Below, piece after piece: positions 9,717-18,426 of a stretch of DNA of 64,000 nt. The stretch is from Novipirellula aureliae (GTDB lineage Bacteria > Planctomycetota > Planctomycetia > Pirellulales > Pirellulaceae): the NCBI RefSeq assembly GCF_007860185.1, contig NZ_SJPY01000005.1, positions 468,713-532,712 of the forward strand. Reading direction: 5' to 3'. The translations under genes were made by a program, and so were the position numbers. The notes beneath the pieces were generated by a model, which worked only from the letters and a program-made list of their open reading frames with translations, did not search any database and was not told the origin of the DNA. Position 1 is the stretch's first letter; each line of letters starts with the position of its first letter.

Positions 9717-11345
9717 TTGAAACCTTCCCTTCCCTCTCCCCGCTGCAACATTCTTTTGCTCCTTGCTGCTGTCTGGGCTGCTGTCTGGCTCGTTTCTTAT
9801 CCGAGCGCCTCCGCGCATGAAACGGGACAACCGTCTCCTGGCACAACGTCTCCTGGCACAACGTCGCTACCCGAGGCATCTGCCAAAAATTTGCCGCGCT
9901 GGCGTGGTTTCAACTTGCTTGAAAAGTTTTATTTGAAATCCGATGGCAATTCGCGACTCGCTAAGAATGGTCCATTCTTCGAAGACGATTTCAAAATGAT
10001 CCATGAGCTAGGGTTCAATTTTGTTCGCTTACCTCTCGATTATCGAGTTTGGATCGAAGGTGGCGATTGGAATCGAATCAACGAACAACAACTCAAAGAG
10101 ATTGATCAAGCGGTCGAGTGGGGGAAGCGTTACAACATACATGTAATGATCAATTTTCACCGCGCACCGGGTTACACGGTGGCCTCGCCAGCCGAACCAA
10201 CGTCGGTGTGGACAGACCTGGAAACTCAGCGGGCTTGTGCGAAACATTGGGCGATGTTCGCCAAACGATACCGCGATGTGCCAAGCCGCAATCTTAGTTT
10301 CAATTTGTTTAACGAGCCGTCGGGGGTTGCGGTCGAAAACTATGTCGCCGTCGTCAGCAAAATGGCCAATGTGATCCGAAACGAGGATCCCGATCGACTC
10401 ATCGTTGCCGATGGAGTGAATTGGGGGATGGAGAGCGTGCCCGCGTTTGTCGATTTGGACGTCGCTCAATCGACCCGCGGTTACATGCCTTTCGACTTGA
10501 CGCACTATCGAGCGGAGTGGGTCAATGAGGACGCGGTCGGTTCGCCGCCAAGTTGGCCGCGAGTATCGGCAAACGGATTCCTGTACGCACCCCAAAAGAA
10601 AGGATTGTCAGCGGAAGCGCGAATGCCGATGAAAATCCGAGGTGTTTTTAGTGAATGCGACAGCCTCCGAATCCATCTCAACAAAGTCTCGGACCGTGCG
10701 GATCTTGTCGTCAAGATGGACGGTGAAATTGTCTGGAGAAAGGCCTTTGTGTGTCGCCCTGAAAGAACCAGTGAAGACGAATGGAAAAGGTCGGTCTACA
10801 AGGCTCAGTGGAATATCTATGAAAATTTCTACGACCGCAGTTATGAAGTCGGTATCCCAGCTGGCACTAGCGAGATTGTCATTGCTTTGACGGGTGGGGA
10901 TTGGTTGTTGATCGATGAGATTGCTCTGCGGCGAATGGGCGATAATCCTGAGCAAGTACTCCGACTGGGGAGCGAATGGGGAAAGAAACCAGCGCAGGCA
11001 ATCTTTCGAGGTCCGAATGCTGCTCCTCCGTTCATCGGACCCAACATGGAAGACGGCCAATGGCTTTGGGACAAAACGATTGCCCCGTGGTTGGAGATGA
11101 AGCAACGAGGCTGTGGCGTGATCGTTGGCGAATTTGGCTGCTACAAGTATACGCCGCACGCCGATACGCTTCGCTGGATGGAAGATTGCTTAAGCAACTG
11201 GCAGAAAGCGGAGATGGGGTGGGCGTTATGGAATTTCCGAGGCCCGTTCGGTGTCCTGGATAGCCAGCGATCGGATGTCGAGTACGAGAATTACAAAACC
11301 CACAAGCTCGATCGCAAGATGTTGCAACTGTTACAGAAGTATTGA
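9717..11345 (+). CDS. Secreted glycoside hydrolase family 5 protein
   Basis: I place the start at TTG 9717 because an AAGGAAG ribosome-binding site lies 8 bp upstream and the result opens with a signal peptide ('MKPSLPSPRCNILLLLAAVW...'). A GTG at 9672 would overlap the previous gene and add a non-hydrophobic leader. GH5 signatures are 'NLSFNLFNEPSG' (acid/base Glu) and 'GVIVGEFGCYK' (nucleophile Glu), plus the late 'MGWALWNFRGPFG' strand. Between the catalytic motifs lies an insertion of about 130 residues with jelly-roll-like character ('GGDWLLIDEIAL'), possibly a carbohydrate-binding insert. Likely acts on beta-glucans or mannans outside the cytoplasm. Third gene of the coupled run. Confidence 0.85.
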   Translation: MKPSLPSPRCNILLLLAAVWAAVWLVSYPSASAHETGQPSPGTTSPGTTSLPEASAKNLPRWRGFNLLEKFYLKSDGNSRLAKNGPFFEDDFKMIHELGFNFVRLPLDYRVWIEGGDWNRINEQQLKEIDQAVEWGKRYNIHVMINFHRAPGYTVASPAEPTSVWTDLETQRACAKHWAMFAKRYRDVPSRNLSFNLFNEPSGVAVENYVAVVSKMANVIRNEDPDRLIVADGVNWGMESVPAFVDLDVAQSTRGYMPFDLTHYRAEWVNEDAVGSPPSWPRVSANGFLYAPQKKGLSAEARMPMKIRGVFSECDSLRIHLNKVSDRADLVVKMDGEIVWRKAFVCRPERTSEDEWKRSVYKAQWNIYENFYDRSYEVGIPAGTSEIVIALTGGDWLLIDEIALRRMGDNPEQVLRLGSEWGKKPAQAIFRGPNAAPPFIGPNMEDGQWLWDKTIAPWLEMKQRGCGVIVGEFGCYKYTPHADTLRWMEDCLSNWQKAEMGWALWNFRGPFGVLDSQRSDVEYENYKTHKLDRKMLQLLQKY

Positions 11346-11677
11346 AGGCGGCCTGCGAGAACGATCAACAATGGGGCTATCGCGCCGATGCCTACACAAC
11401 CGAAGTTATACCAACCGAGTTGCGACACCGTTTCCTGCTTCCGTCCGGCTTGTCCGGCCGTCCGGGCGGAACAACAGGTGGCAGCTACCATGTGGTCGAT
11501 GCGTGTCCGGGTCATTCAACCGAGACAGCAGAATCCCATTACCTGCAAGTGACGCCCGATCACTGGGCGAGGGGATCCTCATTGAGAACCAATCGTGATT
11601 CAAGCATATGACCGGCGGTCTCTCTAGCGGCCCCATCGTTGTCGACCTGGACGCTTTAGGCGATCGGATCGGACACG
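11346..11677. other. Gene-poor spacer
   Basis: I see no supported gene here. Short frames on both strands overlap each other, lack ribosome-binding sites and have biased, shadow-like composition. Confidence 0.6.
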
Positions 11678-11709
11678 AAAAAAACCGCAAAACAATTGGT
11701 TTTGCGGGT
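11678..11709 (-). terminator. Intrinsic terminator of tRNA-Glu
   Basis: A 9-bp inverted repeat (CCGCAAAAC / GTTTTGCGG) around a short loop is followed on the minus strand by a run of seven T. It lies 28 bp past the 3' end of the tRNA gene. Confidence 0.85.
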
Positions 11710-11737
11710 TGTGAATTGGGAGTGACTCGTCACTCAG

Positions 11738-11810
<73 letters not shown>

Positions 11811-12122
11811 GTCTAACTGCTTGTGAGAATGCCTTGCCGGCTTTCGCCGTCACCAACGTTTCTCAACTGTGATGGCACAGGTTGTATCGAAGACTACCTA
11901 GTGCCGTCAAGGCTTTACTGGTCAAGATTTCGTGCCAATTCAAAAAAATCTCAACGCACTAAATTTACGCAGAGGATTCACCCCTTATCGCGTCATAGCA
12001 ATGCGCTGGACGAAGGTTGATGGCGAAGACAACGAGAGCACGGGAGAAACTTTGCAAGAATCGATCGCGTACTGAGGTTTCCCATACAACGCATTCCTTC
12101 CAAAGTCCGGCCGAAGCACGGA
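11811..12122. other. Spacer between tRNA-Glu and csrA
   Basis: No gene or clear signal is visible apart from A/T-rich stretches near 11940-11970 that could hold the tRNA promoter on the minus strand. Confidence 0.5.
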
Positions 12123-12326
12123 CTAAGCGTCTTGGGATTCAATCGAAACATCGCCAGTCTCTATGCTACGCTGGATGGCGTCATAGACTTCTTGACGATG
12201 CACCGGCACCTCGCGAGGTGCTTCGACGCCAAGGCGAACCTTATCGCCTCGAATCTCAACGACGACAATTTTGATGTCGTTGTTGATGATGATACTTTCG
12301 TTCTTTTTTCTCGATAATACTAACAT
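12123..12326 (-). CDS. csrA: Carbon storage regulator CsrA
   Basis: A 67-residue protein that starts '[17 protein letters not shown]', the hallmark of CsrA/RsmA, with '[18 protein letters not shown]' (the [12 protein letters not shown] motif of the RNA-binding surface). CsrA dimers bind GGA motifs in mRNA leaders and block or stabilise translation. The upstream minus-strand sequence has AAAGGAA 10 bp before the ATG, and GGA occurs in its own leader, which permits autoregulation (inference). It is a single-gene unit here. Confidence 0.96.
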   Translation of the reverse strand: MLVLSRKKNESIIINNDIKIVVVEIRGDKVRLGVEAPREVPVHRQEVYDAIQRSIETGDVSIESQDA

Positions 12327-12911
12327 CTCTCAATTCCTTTTCTAACCGGCCGTAAATGTCAAACGTTTCTCAGTTGCCTACAGCCCGGGTTTTTTTGTTG
12401 GAAGATCCATTCCCGCAATCACCGCCGTAGGCCGGCTCTCGTCCGCAGGAGCGCTCCGTGGTGTCCCACTTTCCTGACACCATGAACTCTAAGTCAATTT
12501 TTGCAAACGTCAAGGAAATTACCCTTGACAAACTCACTTTTTTAGGAATTGCAAACGATTGGAGCCTTGAAAACCAGGATCGTCGCAAATCTCCAAACAC
12601 AGAAACCGTAAAAACACGGGGAAATCAACGTTGTTTTTCGATCTCGACCACGAAACCCAATTGGAAACGGTTTTTTCGTTAAATCGAGAGAAACCTGATC
12701 TCGATTGTTTTCGTAGTACGTTGGGTTGGACACCTACCACCACACCAACTACCATGCCGAGGCTTTTTCGCTCGCTACACTTCCTCGCTAAACTCGCCAA
12801 ACCCCCTCTACAATTGAAGGCCTCTCCATTGATTTCGAGTGCCAGCTCTTCGAAATGCGAATCAATCGGGAACGACTTCGGATTTAGAGCCGATGAACGG
12901 AAAGAATACTT
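12327..12911. other. Intergenic region, csrA to NUDIX gene
   Basis: Divergent spacer of 585 bp that must hold the promoters of csrA (minus) and of the NUDIX gene (plus). The overlapping short frames on both strands look like shadows. I see no RNA gene. Confidence 0.5.
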
Positions 12912-13499
12912 ATGAGTTCCAATAAAACGGGCCAAGCCGATCTTGCCGGCGAGAACCCTTTGAACAAGCAGGATCGCTCTCATCCTGAGCGTCTCCTATT
13001 AACAGGTTCTCGTTTCGACGTTTATGAAATGATGCTTACCGGAAATGACGGCAAGACCTACCAACGCCAGGTGGTCCGACATCCTGGGGCGGTCGTTTTA
13101 TTGCCGCTACTTGATCGCGATACCGTTGTGCTTATCGAGAACCGCCGTCCGACCGTCGGTGAAACCTTATTGGAGCTGCCTGCGGGAACGCGTGAAGTCG
13201 GCGAATCGGCCGAAACCACCGCGGCAAGAGAATTAGCCGAGGAAACCGGATACACGGCCCAATCGATGACGCTGCTGCACGATTTCTACTCCGCACCAGG
13301 AATTTGTGATGAGCGAATGTCGCTATTTATCGCGAGAGGGCTTTCCGAGGGCAAAGCTGCACGGGAAGCGACGGAGGAAATCGTCAACCGAATCGTTTCT
13401 CGCGAACAGGTTAGAAGCTTGATTTCGGAAAACCGGATCAAGGATGCAAAAACGTTGGTAGGTCTCTATGCGTTTCTTTTCAACCCTTGTTGCGAATAA
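12912..13499 (+). CDS. NUDIX hydrolase (ADP-ribose pyrophosphatase type)
   Basis: A 195-residue protein with a complete Nudix box 'GTREVGESAETTAARELAEETGY' (pattern GX5EX7REUXEEXGU; residues about 95-117). Upstream 'VVLIENRRPTVGETLLELPAG' matches the ADP-ribose/ADP-sugar pyrophosphatase subfamily (NudF-like), which hydrolyses ADP-ribose to AMP and ribose-5-phosphate using Mg2+ bound by the Glu residues of the box. GGAAAG sits 8 bp before the ATG. It stands alone. Confidence 0.88.
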   Translation: MSSNKTGQADLAGENPLNKQDRSHPERLLLTGSRFDVYEMMLTGNDGKTYQRQVVRHPGAVVLLPLLDRDTVVLIENRRPTVGETLLELPAGTREVGESAETTAARELAEETGYTAQSMTLLHDFYSAPGICDERMSLFIARGLSEGKAAREATEEIVNRIVSREQVRSLISENRIKDAKTLVGLYAFLFNPCCE

Positions 13500-13684
13500 T
13501 CACCAAGTGGTGTGGCGTTGCTGAAACATTTCGCTCGCCCGGCCTGGCCTCTTGCCGGCGATGCCCGCGAATTCAAGGTGACGTTCCGGTCTGGTCCCTC
13601 GTTTGCATGGGCTTGATTTCGTTTGAATGCCATCGCGTAACTTGCTAGCGGGACGGCAATAACTTCACGAGCCGAGGCCAAGAA

Positions 13685-14392
13685 ATGCAGCGATATCGTC
13701 TACCCTCCAATCGTTCAACGAACGGTCTTCAAATAACCAACAAGCCCGCTCAGGATCGACCCAAAATCGTCGATTTGCCGCGGCCTGTTTGGATCGTATT
13801 GTTCGCAGTTGTCCTGTTCTTGATAAGCAATCTTGGGGCGATTCGGCCCGCTTCGGGGCAATGTTGTTTTCCGCTTGCCGATGACGGAATGAGCGAATTT
13901 TGGCAGCCAGCCAATCCGGTTGATACGCTAACCTCGACCGACGACTCCACTCGTCCCTATTCGTTGCAGATGTTTGCTGCACCCGCCAATCTCGATTCGG
14001 ATGCGGACATGGATGGTTAGCCAGTCGAGCGACTGTTGCTCGACAAGCATGACCAACCAAGTTGGGAAACAGGCTTGGCTCCATTCGAGTGAGTGCTCCC
14101 TGCAATCGGCTTCCGTAATAGAAGCCAGACAATGAACCCGAGTTCCGTTCACCGCGCACCGATTCGATGGGCGATGAAGACGAAGCCGATCGACGGCATG
14201 ACGCGTATCCGACTACCAATCTCGAAATCTCACATCGACGCTTTTCGAAACGACGATGACCGTCCACAGGCGAGCCGAACGGTTTACCACGCCAGCGGTG
14301 TACCTGTTTCTCGGCACCATGGCCCGTCGACGGGTGACCGATTTGCCCGCTTGACGGTGCCCGGTAAGCGGGCTGTCGATTTAATCGTTTAA
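13685..14392 (+). pseudogene. Decayed gene with two in-frame stops, cut by a palindromic element
   Basis: One frame reads as protein for more than 230 codons: 'MQRYRLPS...', a membrane or signal segment 'VWIVLFAVVLFLISNLGAI', then 'NLDSDADMDG'. It is interrupted by TAG (14018) and TGA (14090) but remains protein-like after both ('PVERLLLDKHDQPSWETG', 'PIRWAMKTKPIDGMTRIRLP'). The frame ends inside the inverted repeat starting at 14369. I read it as an inactivated gene for an anchored or exported protein of unknown function. The 200-codon frame on the opposite strand looks like a shadow. Confidence 0.5.
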
Positions 14393-14486
14393 CGCTTAGC
14401 CGAAGGCGTCAGCTTTTCCATCAGCGGTCACCTATGGCTTGGCGCTAAACAATAAGTCGAGTCAAACCGATTAAATCGACAGCCCG
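14369..14486 (+). repeat. Palindromic dispersed element, copy 1
   Basis: About 118 bp bounded by CGGGCTGTCGATTTAATCG (14369-14387) and its exact reverse complement (14468-14486). The interior contains 'CGCTTAGCCGAAGGCG'. A nearly identical element lies at 17197-17316 in opposite orientation. It resembles a MITE/REP-type unit. Confidence 0.85.
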
Positions 14487-14539
14487 TAAGGGGACGTTTG
14501 AGGGTCGAGTTCACGCCCAAATTCCGCTCGCTATCTTGG

Positions 14540-14568
14540 TTGACATCCGCTGATCAAATCGATATCGT
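14540..14568 (+). promoter_or_regulatory. Sigma70-like promoter of nusA
   Basis: TTGACA (14540-14545), a 17-bp spacer and TATCGT (14563-14568). The predicted start near 14575 would put a short leader and terminator ahead of nusA. Confidence 0.55.
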
Positions 14569-14598
14569 GAATGGAAACAAGCGAGCATTTTTCGACGT

Positions 14599-14631
14599 GC
14601 CCGATCCTGAAAAGGTCCGGGCCTTTTTTTT
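14599..14631 (+). terminator. Leader terminator (candidate attenuator) before nusA
   Basis: GCCCGATCC and GGTCCGGGC form a hairpin with two internal mismatches, followed by a run of eight T. It lies between the proposed promoter and the nusA start (28 bp upstream of the ATG), so it can stop transcription before the gene. Confidence 0.6.
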
Positions 14632-14658
14632 ATTAGCACCTCATCAAACCAAATCATT

Positions 14659-16098
14659 ATGAATCCGCAAGACATCCTTCGATACGTCGATTCGCTTCAC
14701 CGTGAGAAGAATATTGATACGGAGATCGTGTTTTCTGCGATTGAGTCGGCTCTCCAGACGGCCGCAAAGCGGCAGTATGGCGAAGATGCCAACATCGCGG
14801 TTCAGCTCAACCGGGAAAACGGACGCATTTCAGCGATCTATGAAGGCGAACCGCTTGGCGATGACCAAATTGGTCGAATCGGGGCTCAAACCGCCAAACA
14901 AGTCATTATCCAAAAGGTCAAAGAGGCTGAACGTGATACTCTGATGAACGAGTATCGCGAACAAGTCGGTCAAATTGTCGCCGGGATTATCGGAAGAGCC
15001 GATGGCGGCGTGGCAACGGTTAACTTAGGCAATGTTGAAGCCATTTTGCCGCGCAGCGAACAAATTCCTGGCGAGACATTGCATGCCGGTGAAAGAGTCC
15101 GCGCTGTCGTCTTCGAAGTCAAAGCGGCAGGAAACCGGGTGCGGGTCGTGCTCAGCCGAACGCGTCCACAATTGGTCCAAGCGTTGTTCGAGCAAGAAAT
15201 ACCTGAACTCGCCGAAGAAGTGATCTCAATCAAATCGATAAGCCGCGAGCCTGGATATCGAAGCAAAGTGGCCGTCAGTAGCGTGGATTCTCAAGTGGAT
15301 CCGATCGCGGTTTGCGTTGGTTATCGGGGCAGCCGAATCAAGGCCGTTCGTGAAGAACTCGCTGGTGAACATATCGACGTCGTGAGATGGAGTGATGATC
15401 CCGAAGTGATGATCCCCAATGCCTTGCAACCGGCAACCGTCGAGCAAGTTTTGTTGTGCGATATGATCGGCCGCGCAATTGTGTTGGTTCAAGAGGACCA
15501 GTTGTCGTTGGCAATCGGCCGACGTGGCCAAAATGTTCGACTCGCCAGTAAACTGTGCGGCTGGGATATCGAAATCATGACCGGCGGTGAATTGGAAGAA
15601 CAAATCGAACGAGCCGTCGCTGGTTATAGCACGATCGAAGGTATCACCGACGAAATCGCCCAATCACTGGTTGAACAAGGCTACTTGTCCTATGACGACT
15701 TGTCCGTTATCGAACCCGATTTGTTTATGGAAATGAGCGGGTTAACGGAACAACAAGTCGATTATATCGTCGAAACCGCTGAGGCGAGAGCGGAGGAAGC
15801 TGAAGTCGCTGCCGCCGAAGAACGACGAAATCGCAAAGAGAACGAACGCTTGATGCGAGAAGCGGAAGCTGCCGGAATTACAGAACCCGAACCAAGCTCC
15901 GATGTAGCCGCTGGTAACCCAGAACCGGCTGCTCCGGCAACCGAAGCGGAAGCCAAGCCCGAAGCGGAAGTTGAGCCCGAAGCGGTAGCCAAGCCCGAAG
16001 CGGTAGCCAAGCCCGAAGCGGAAGCTAAGCCCGAAGCGGAAGTTGAGATGGACTCAAGTGCGGACACAAAGACTGAAACGCCAAAAGAGGGCGAGTAA
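14659..16098 (+). CDS. nusA: Transcription termination/antitermination factor NusA
   Basis: A 479-residue protein with the NusA order: N-terminal RNAP-binding domain ('ILRYVDSLHREKNIDTEIVFSAIE'), S1 domain (about 110-180), then KH1 with 'YRGSRIKAVREELAGEHIDV' and KH2 with 'LAIGRRGQNVRLASKLCGWD'. Next come one helix-hairpin-helix-like repeat ('DEIAQSLVEQGYLSYDDLSV') and an Ala/Glu/Pro/Lys-rich tail with 'KPEAVA' repeats. NusA binds elongating RNA polymerase and controls pausing, termination and antitermination. It is not followed by infB here, unlike the common nusA-infB layout. The tail is low-complexity and probably variable. Confidence 0.97.
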   Translation: MNPQDILRYVDSLHREKNIDTEIVFSAIESALQTAAKRQYGEDANIAVQLNRENGRISAIYEGEPLGDDQIGRIGAQTAKQVIIQKVKEAERDTLMNEYREQVGQIVAGIIGRADGGVATVNLGNVEAILPRSEQIPGETLHAGERVRAVVFEVKAAGNRVRVVLSRTRPQLVQALFEQEIPELAEEVISIKSISREPGYRSKVAVSSVDSQVDPIAVCVGYRGSRIKAVREELAGEHIDVVRWSDDPEVMIPNALQPATVEQVLLCDMIGRAIVLVQEDQLSLAIGRRGQNVRLASKLCGWDIEIMTGGELEEQIERAVAGYSTIEGITDEIAQSLVEQGYLSYDDLSVIEPDLFMEMSGLTEQQVDYIVETAEARAEEAEVAAAEERRNRKENERLMREAEAAGITEPEPSSDVAAGNPEPAAPATEAEAKPEAEVEPEAVAKPEAVAKPEAEAKPEAEVEMDSSADTKTETPKEGE

Positions 16099-16112
16099 GG
16101 CGTCGGCCGACG

Positions 16113-16280
16113 TTATTTTATCATGTTGCCCTTGAGGCAAAGAAAACTAAAAGCCACGGCGCAAGCCGAAGCGATGCCCCACTGGGTCATTCCCATGTGC
16201 TTAAATCCATAGATCAATTCTTGAACTCCATCATGATACCATTCGGACATGGAGAACGCGAGCAATAGGTCGTAGATCAT
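16113..16280 (-). CDS. Possible small membrane protein
   Basis: A 55-codon minus-strand frame, 'MIYDLLLAFSMSEWYHDG...', with one hydrophobic segment ('WGIASACAVAFSFLCL') and a basic end. Composition is protein-like, and the frame stays open upstream without a better start. No clear ribosome-binding site is visible. It is convergent with nusA. Function unknown; it may be a remnant. Confidence 0.3.
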   Translation of the reverse strand: MIYDLLLAFSMSEWYHDGVQELIYGFKHMGMTQWGIASACAVAFSFLCLKGNMIK

Positions 16281-16652
16281 AATACGCGTCGTGGCATGGG
16301 TGTTTTCGTGAGAGTCGGAAACAAATCGACCGAGTGCTCCTGAACGAATTCTTTTCGTTCCATTCAGGGCGACTCTGCATAAGACTCTAGGTTTCTCTGC
16401 GGCGAATTACCGCCAGATAAGCGTGAATATTGGCCAGGGTGAGTGATTGGCTTTCGCGATTTCATTACAACCGTCATAAAGCGAACCAAAAAATTTCCAG
16501 TTTTACAAACTTCTTGGCAAAGGCGACTTGCAGCGACTGACGAGGTCGATATAATTCTCACTCACAACAACGCTGGCTAGTTCAGCGGATCGGCGAAACA
16601 AAGTTTTCGCAACGTTTGTGAAATCAACAAGTAAGTGATGAGCGTATAACGG
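16281..16652. other. Spacer upstream of tRNA-Asp
   Basis: No supported gene. A short inverted repeat GAACGAATTCTTTTCGTTC at about 16340-16360 could be a weak hairpin; the tRNA promoter must lie near the right end. Confidence 0.45.
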
Positions 16653-16672
16653 ATCTGTCTTTTTCGACAGAT
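16653..16672 (+). other. Hairpin immediately upstream of tRNA-Asp
   Basis: ATCTGTC and GACAGAT form a 7-bp stem with a 6-nt loop, ending six bases before the tRNA 5' end. It may guide precursor processing (inference). Confidence 0.4.
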
Positions 16673-16678
16673 TCGTGA

Positions 16679-16752
16679 GGCGCGGTAGCTCAATTGGTTA
16701 GAGCCCCGGACTGTCGATCCGGAGGTTGCGGGTTCGAGTCCCGTCCGCGTCG
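16679..16752 (+). tRNA. tRNA-Asp (anticodon GTC)
   Basis: A 74-nt cloverleaf: acceptor GGCGCGG/CCGCGTC with discriminator G, D arm 'TAGCTCAATTGGTTAGAGC', anticodon stem CCGGA/TCCGG with loop CTGTCGA (GTC), and T arm GCGGG-TTCGAGT-CCCGT. CCA is not encoded. Confidence 0.97.
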
Positions 16753-16763
16753 CTATAAAGAAA

Positions 16764-16800
16764 GACCCCGTCGTAACAACAAGCTACGGCGGGGTTTTTT
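16764..16800 (+). terminator. Intrinsic terminator of tRNA-Asp
   Basis: ACCCCGTCGTA and TACGGCGGGGT pair with a short loop and are followed by six T, 12 bp after the tRNA. Confidence 0.88.
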
Positions 16801-16860
16801 CATGCTCGTGGTTGGTTAAAAATACTCGGCATACCACTCTTCGTACCGTTTGACACCCAT

Positions 16861-17160
16861 TTAGTACTCGACCTCGCCACGAGCGGACTGAATGACCATC
16901 GGCTCGTCGTCGTCCGGGTCATGCGGCTCGGGCACGGCTTTGCACTTTGGGCAACGAACGGGTTTTTCTTCACCAGGTAGATCCTTGGCCGACTCGTTGA
17001 GTGCCATGGAGCTGAGCAGATCGGTCAAGGCATTGGTTTCGATCTCTAGCTCATCGAACGTCTTGGGCGTGCCGTCATCGTGGTAACGACCGCCATTGAA
17101 TTCATTTAATTCCTTAGCGAGTTCGAGTGCTCGAGCACTTGCTTTAGCTGACATGGCCAT
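16861..17160 (-). pseudogene. N-terminal fragment of an ISKra4-like transposase (tentative)
   Basis: The 99-residue frame has 'RCPKCKAVPEPHD' followed by 'MVIQSARGEVEY', then a stop. The layout zinc ribbon CPxC, then a 'ARGEVEY' strand, resembles the N-terminal region of ISKra4-family transposases, where the catalytic domain would follow; here it is missing. Its ATG abuts the inverted-repeat element that begins at 17162. It could also be a free-standing small zinc-ribbon protein. Confidence 0.4.
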
Positions 17161-17161
17161 C

Positions 17162-17427
17162 CTAGCCCGGATGATTCATTAGCCGTTTTGGCCATAGCGG
17201 CCTGCTGATTTAATCGGTTTGACTCGACTTATCGTTTAACGCCAAGCCGTAGGCGACCGCTTATGGAAAAGCTGACGCCTTCGGCTAAGCGTTAAACGAT
17301 TAAATCGACAGGCCGCTAACGCCAAAACGGCTAATACGCAGACTGTTTTTCGAGCAATGAACGTAAACGCTTGAAGGCGTAGACGTTAGCAAAACAATTT
17401 GCAAGCCCATGAATCATCCGGGCTAGC
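17162..17427. repeat. MITE-like element with 18-bp terminal inverted repeats
   Basis: CTAGCCCGGATGATTCAT (17162-17179) and its exact reverse complement (17410-17427) bound 266 bp without a gene. Nested inside are a second inverted repeat (ATTAGCCGTTTTGGC / GCCAAAACGGCTAAT) and copy 2 of the palindromic element. No obvious target duplication. Confidence 0.75.
17197..17316 (-). repeat. Palindromic dispersed element, copy 2
   Basis: The reverse complement of this 120-bp stretch matches 14369-14486 almost base for base, including 'TTTAACGCTTAGCCGAAGGC' and 'AAGTCGAGTCAAACCGATT'. Confidence 0.85.
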
Positions 17428-17585
17428 CCTCCTGGTTTACCGAAGTTCAATGCGAAAAACGCAATTCTGATCGGTATCGCAATCAAACGCCATACCAATT
17501 GCAAACCGCGAGGTCCACTCAGCGTTCGTGGATATCCTAGTAATCACTAGCTTTTTGGCCGTTTCCTGTGATACAACGGGGGGGC

Positions 17586-17930
17586 ATGAAGTACGTAATC
17601 GATCTTCCTGCCGAAATCCAACATGGTCTTTCCGCTCATGCTAACGAGACCGGGCAAGACGTTGTGGATTTGATCCAACTAGCTGTGACGCGGTTTGTTT
17701 CCGAGGAAGTGGGTGCGAACGGAAGTGATTCTCAGTGGACGCCTGAGAAAGACGACCGTCGCTGTGTGTTGATCGACCGTGAAATTGCTGGCACTATCGG
17801 TGTGCCTGAACGCGCAGAGCTCGCGGGCCTACAAAAGATGGCAGAGCGGCACTTCGATGAAATAGCATCGCCGCCATTGGAAGAAGCACTTAAGCCACAC
17901 AAGCGGCTACTCTCTCAACCGGATGCGTAG
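17586..17930 (+). CDS. Hypothetical protein, partner of HNH gene
   Basis: The start is ATG 17586, preceded by a G-rich stretch (GGGGGGG) that can act as a ribosome-binding site. The 114-residue product begins 'MKYVIDLPAEIQHGLSAHA' and continues with a ribbon-helix-helix-like pattern 'GQDVVDLIQLAVTRFVSEE', which may make it a small DNA-binding or antitoxin-like protein (inference). It ends at a TAG in the same frame as the HNH gene 66 bp downstream. I do not recognise the family. Confidence 0.6.
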   Translation: MKYVIDLPAEIQHGLSAHANETGQDVVDLIQLAVTRFVSEEVGANGSDSQWTPEKDDRRCVLIDREIAGTIGVPERAELAGLQKMAERHFDEIASPPLEEALKPHKRLLSQPDA

Positions 17931-17996
17931 TGTGCCGCCGCTTGCCTTCACATATTCAGACGGACCGCTCGTTCCTCGTCAGAACCGAGTGGTTAT

Positions 17997-18413
17997 TTGC
18001 ACATTCAATCGGTCCGGCCATGGCTGCGTGACGAGTTTTCGTTTCGCTGTGTGTACTGCTTGGTTCGCGAACAGTGGGGAAAGCGACTGGGCGAATTTGA
18101 CCTCGACCATTTTGAGCCGGTGGCTCGTTCGCCAGAGGCGAGTCTGGAATACGACAATCTCGTCTATTCGTGTCGCGCCTGTAATCTCCGCAAAGGAAAA
18201 CGGCTGGTGCCAGATCCAACACAAGCTCTTTTGGAATCGGCGCTTCGAGTTCATCTCGGTGGACGACTTTCAGGTTTGAACGACGAAGCACGCCGCGTCA
18301 TCGCGGTGATGGGATTGAATTCGGCGAATCTAGTTCGACGGCGGCTCACTTGGATGCGGATCATCGACATTTGCCATAAGAATGACCCTGAACTCTTCGC
18401 TTCATTGATGTGA
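17997..18413 (+). CDS. HNH endonuclease family protein
   Basis: The 138-residue product has 'FRCVYCLVREQWG', then 'FDLDHFEPVARSP' and 'YDNLVYSCRACNLRKGKR', giving the CxxC...DH...CxxCN arrangement of HNH nucleases with a structural zinc. I use TTG 17997; the frame closes upstream at the TAG of the preceding gene and no ATG precedes the domain. HNH proteins cleave or nick DNA. It may be co-transcribed with the small gene before it. Confidence 0.75.
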   Translation: MHIQSVRPWLRDEFSFRCVYCLVREQWGKRLGEFDLDHFEPVARSPEASLEYDNLVYSCRACNLRKGKRLVPDPTQALLESALRVHLGGRLSGLNDEARRVIAVMGLNSANLVRRRLTWMRIIDICHKNDPELFASLM

Positions 18414-18426
18414 TATTCATCATGGC

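Noticed and set aside
13665-14267. 200-codon minus-strand gene
   Set aside because: Composition is Arg/Ser-rich and unlike neighbours, no ribosome-binding site, and the plus frame reads as a coherent though broken protein.
17923-18279. Alternative + frame over the HNH gene
   Set aside because: It translates to sequence without motifs, while the other frame carries the complete CxxC-DH-CxxCN signature.
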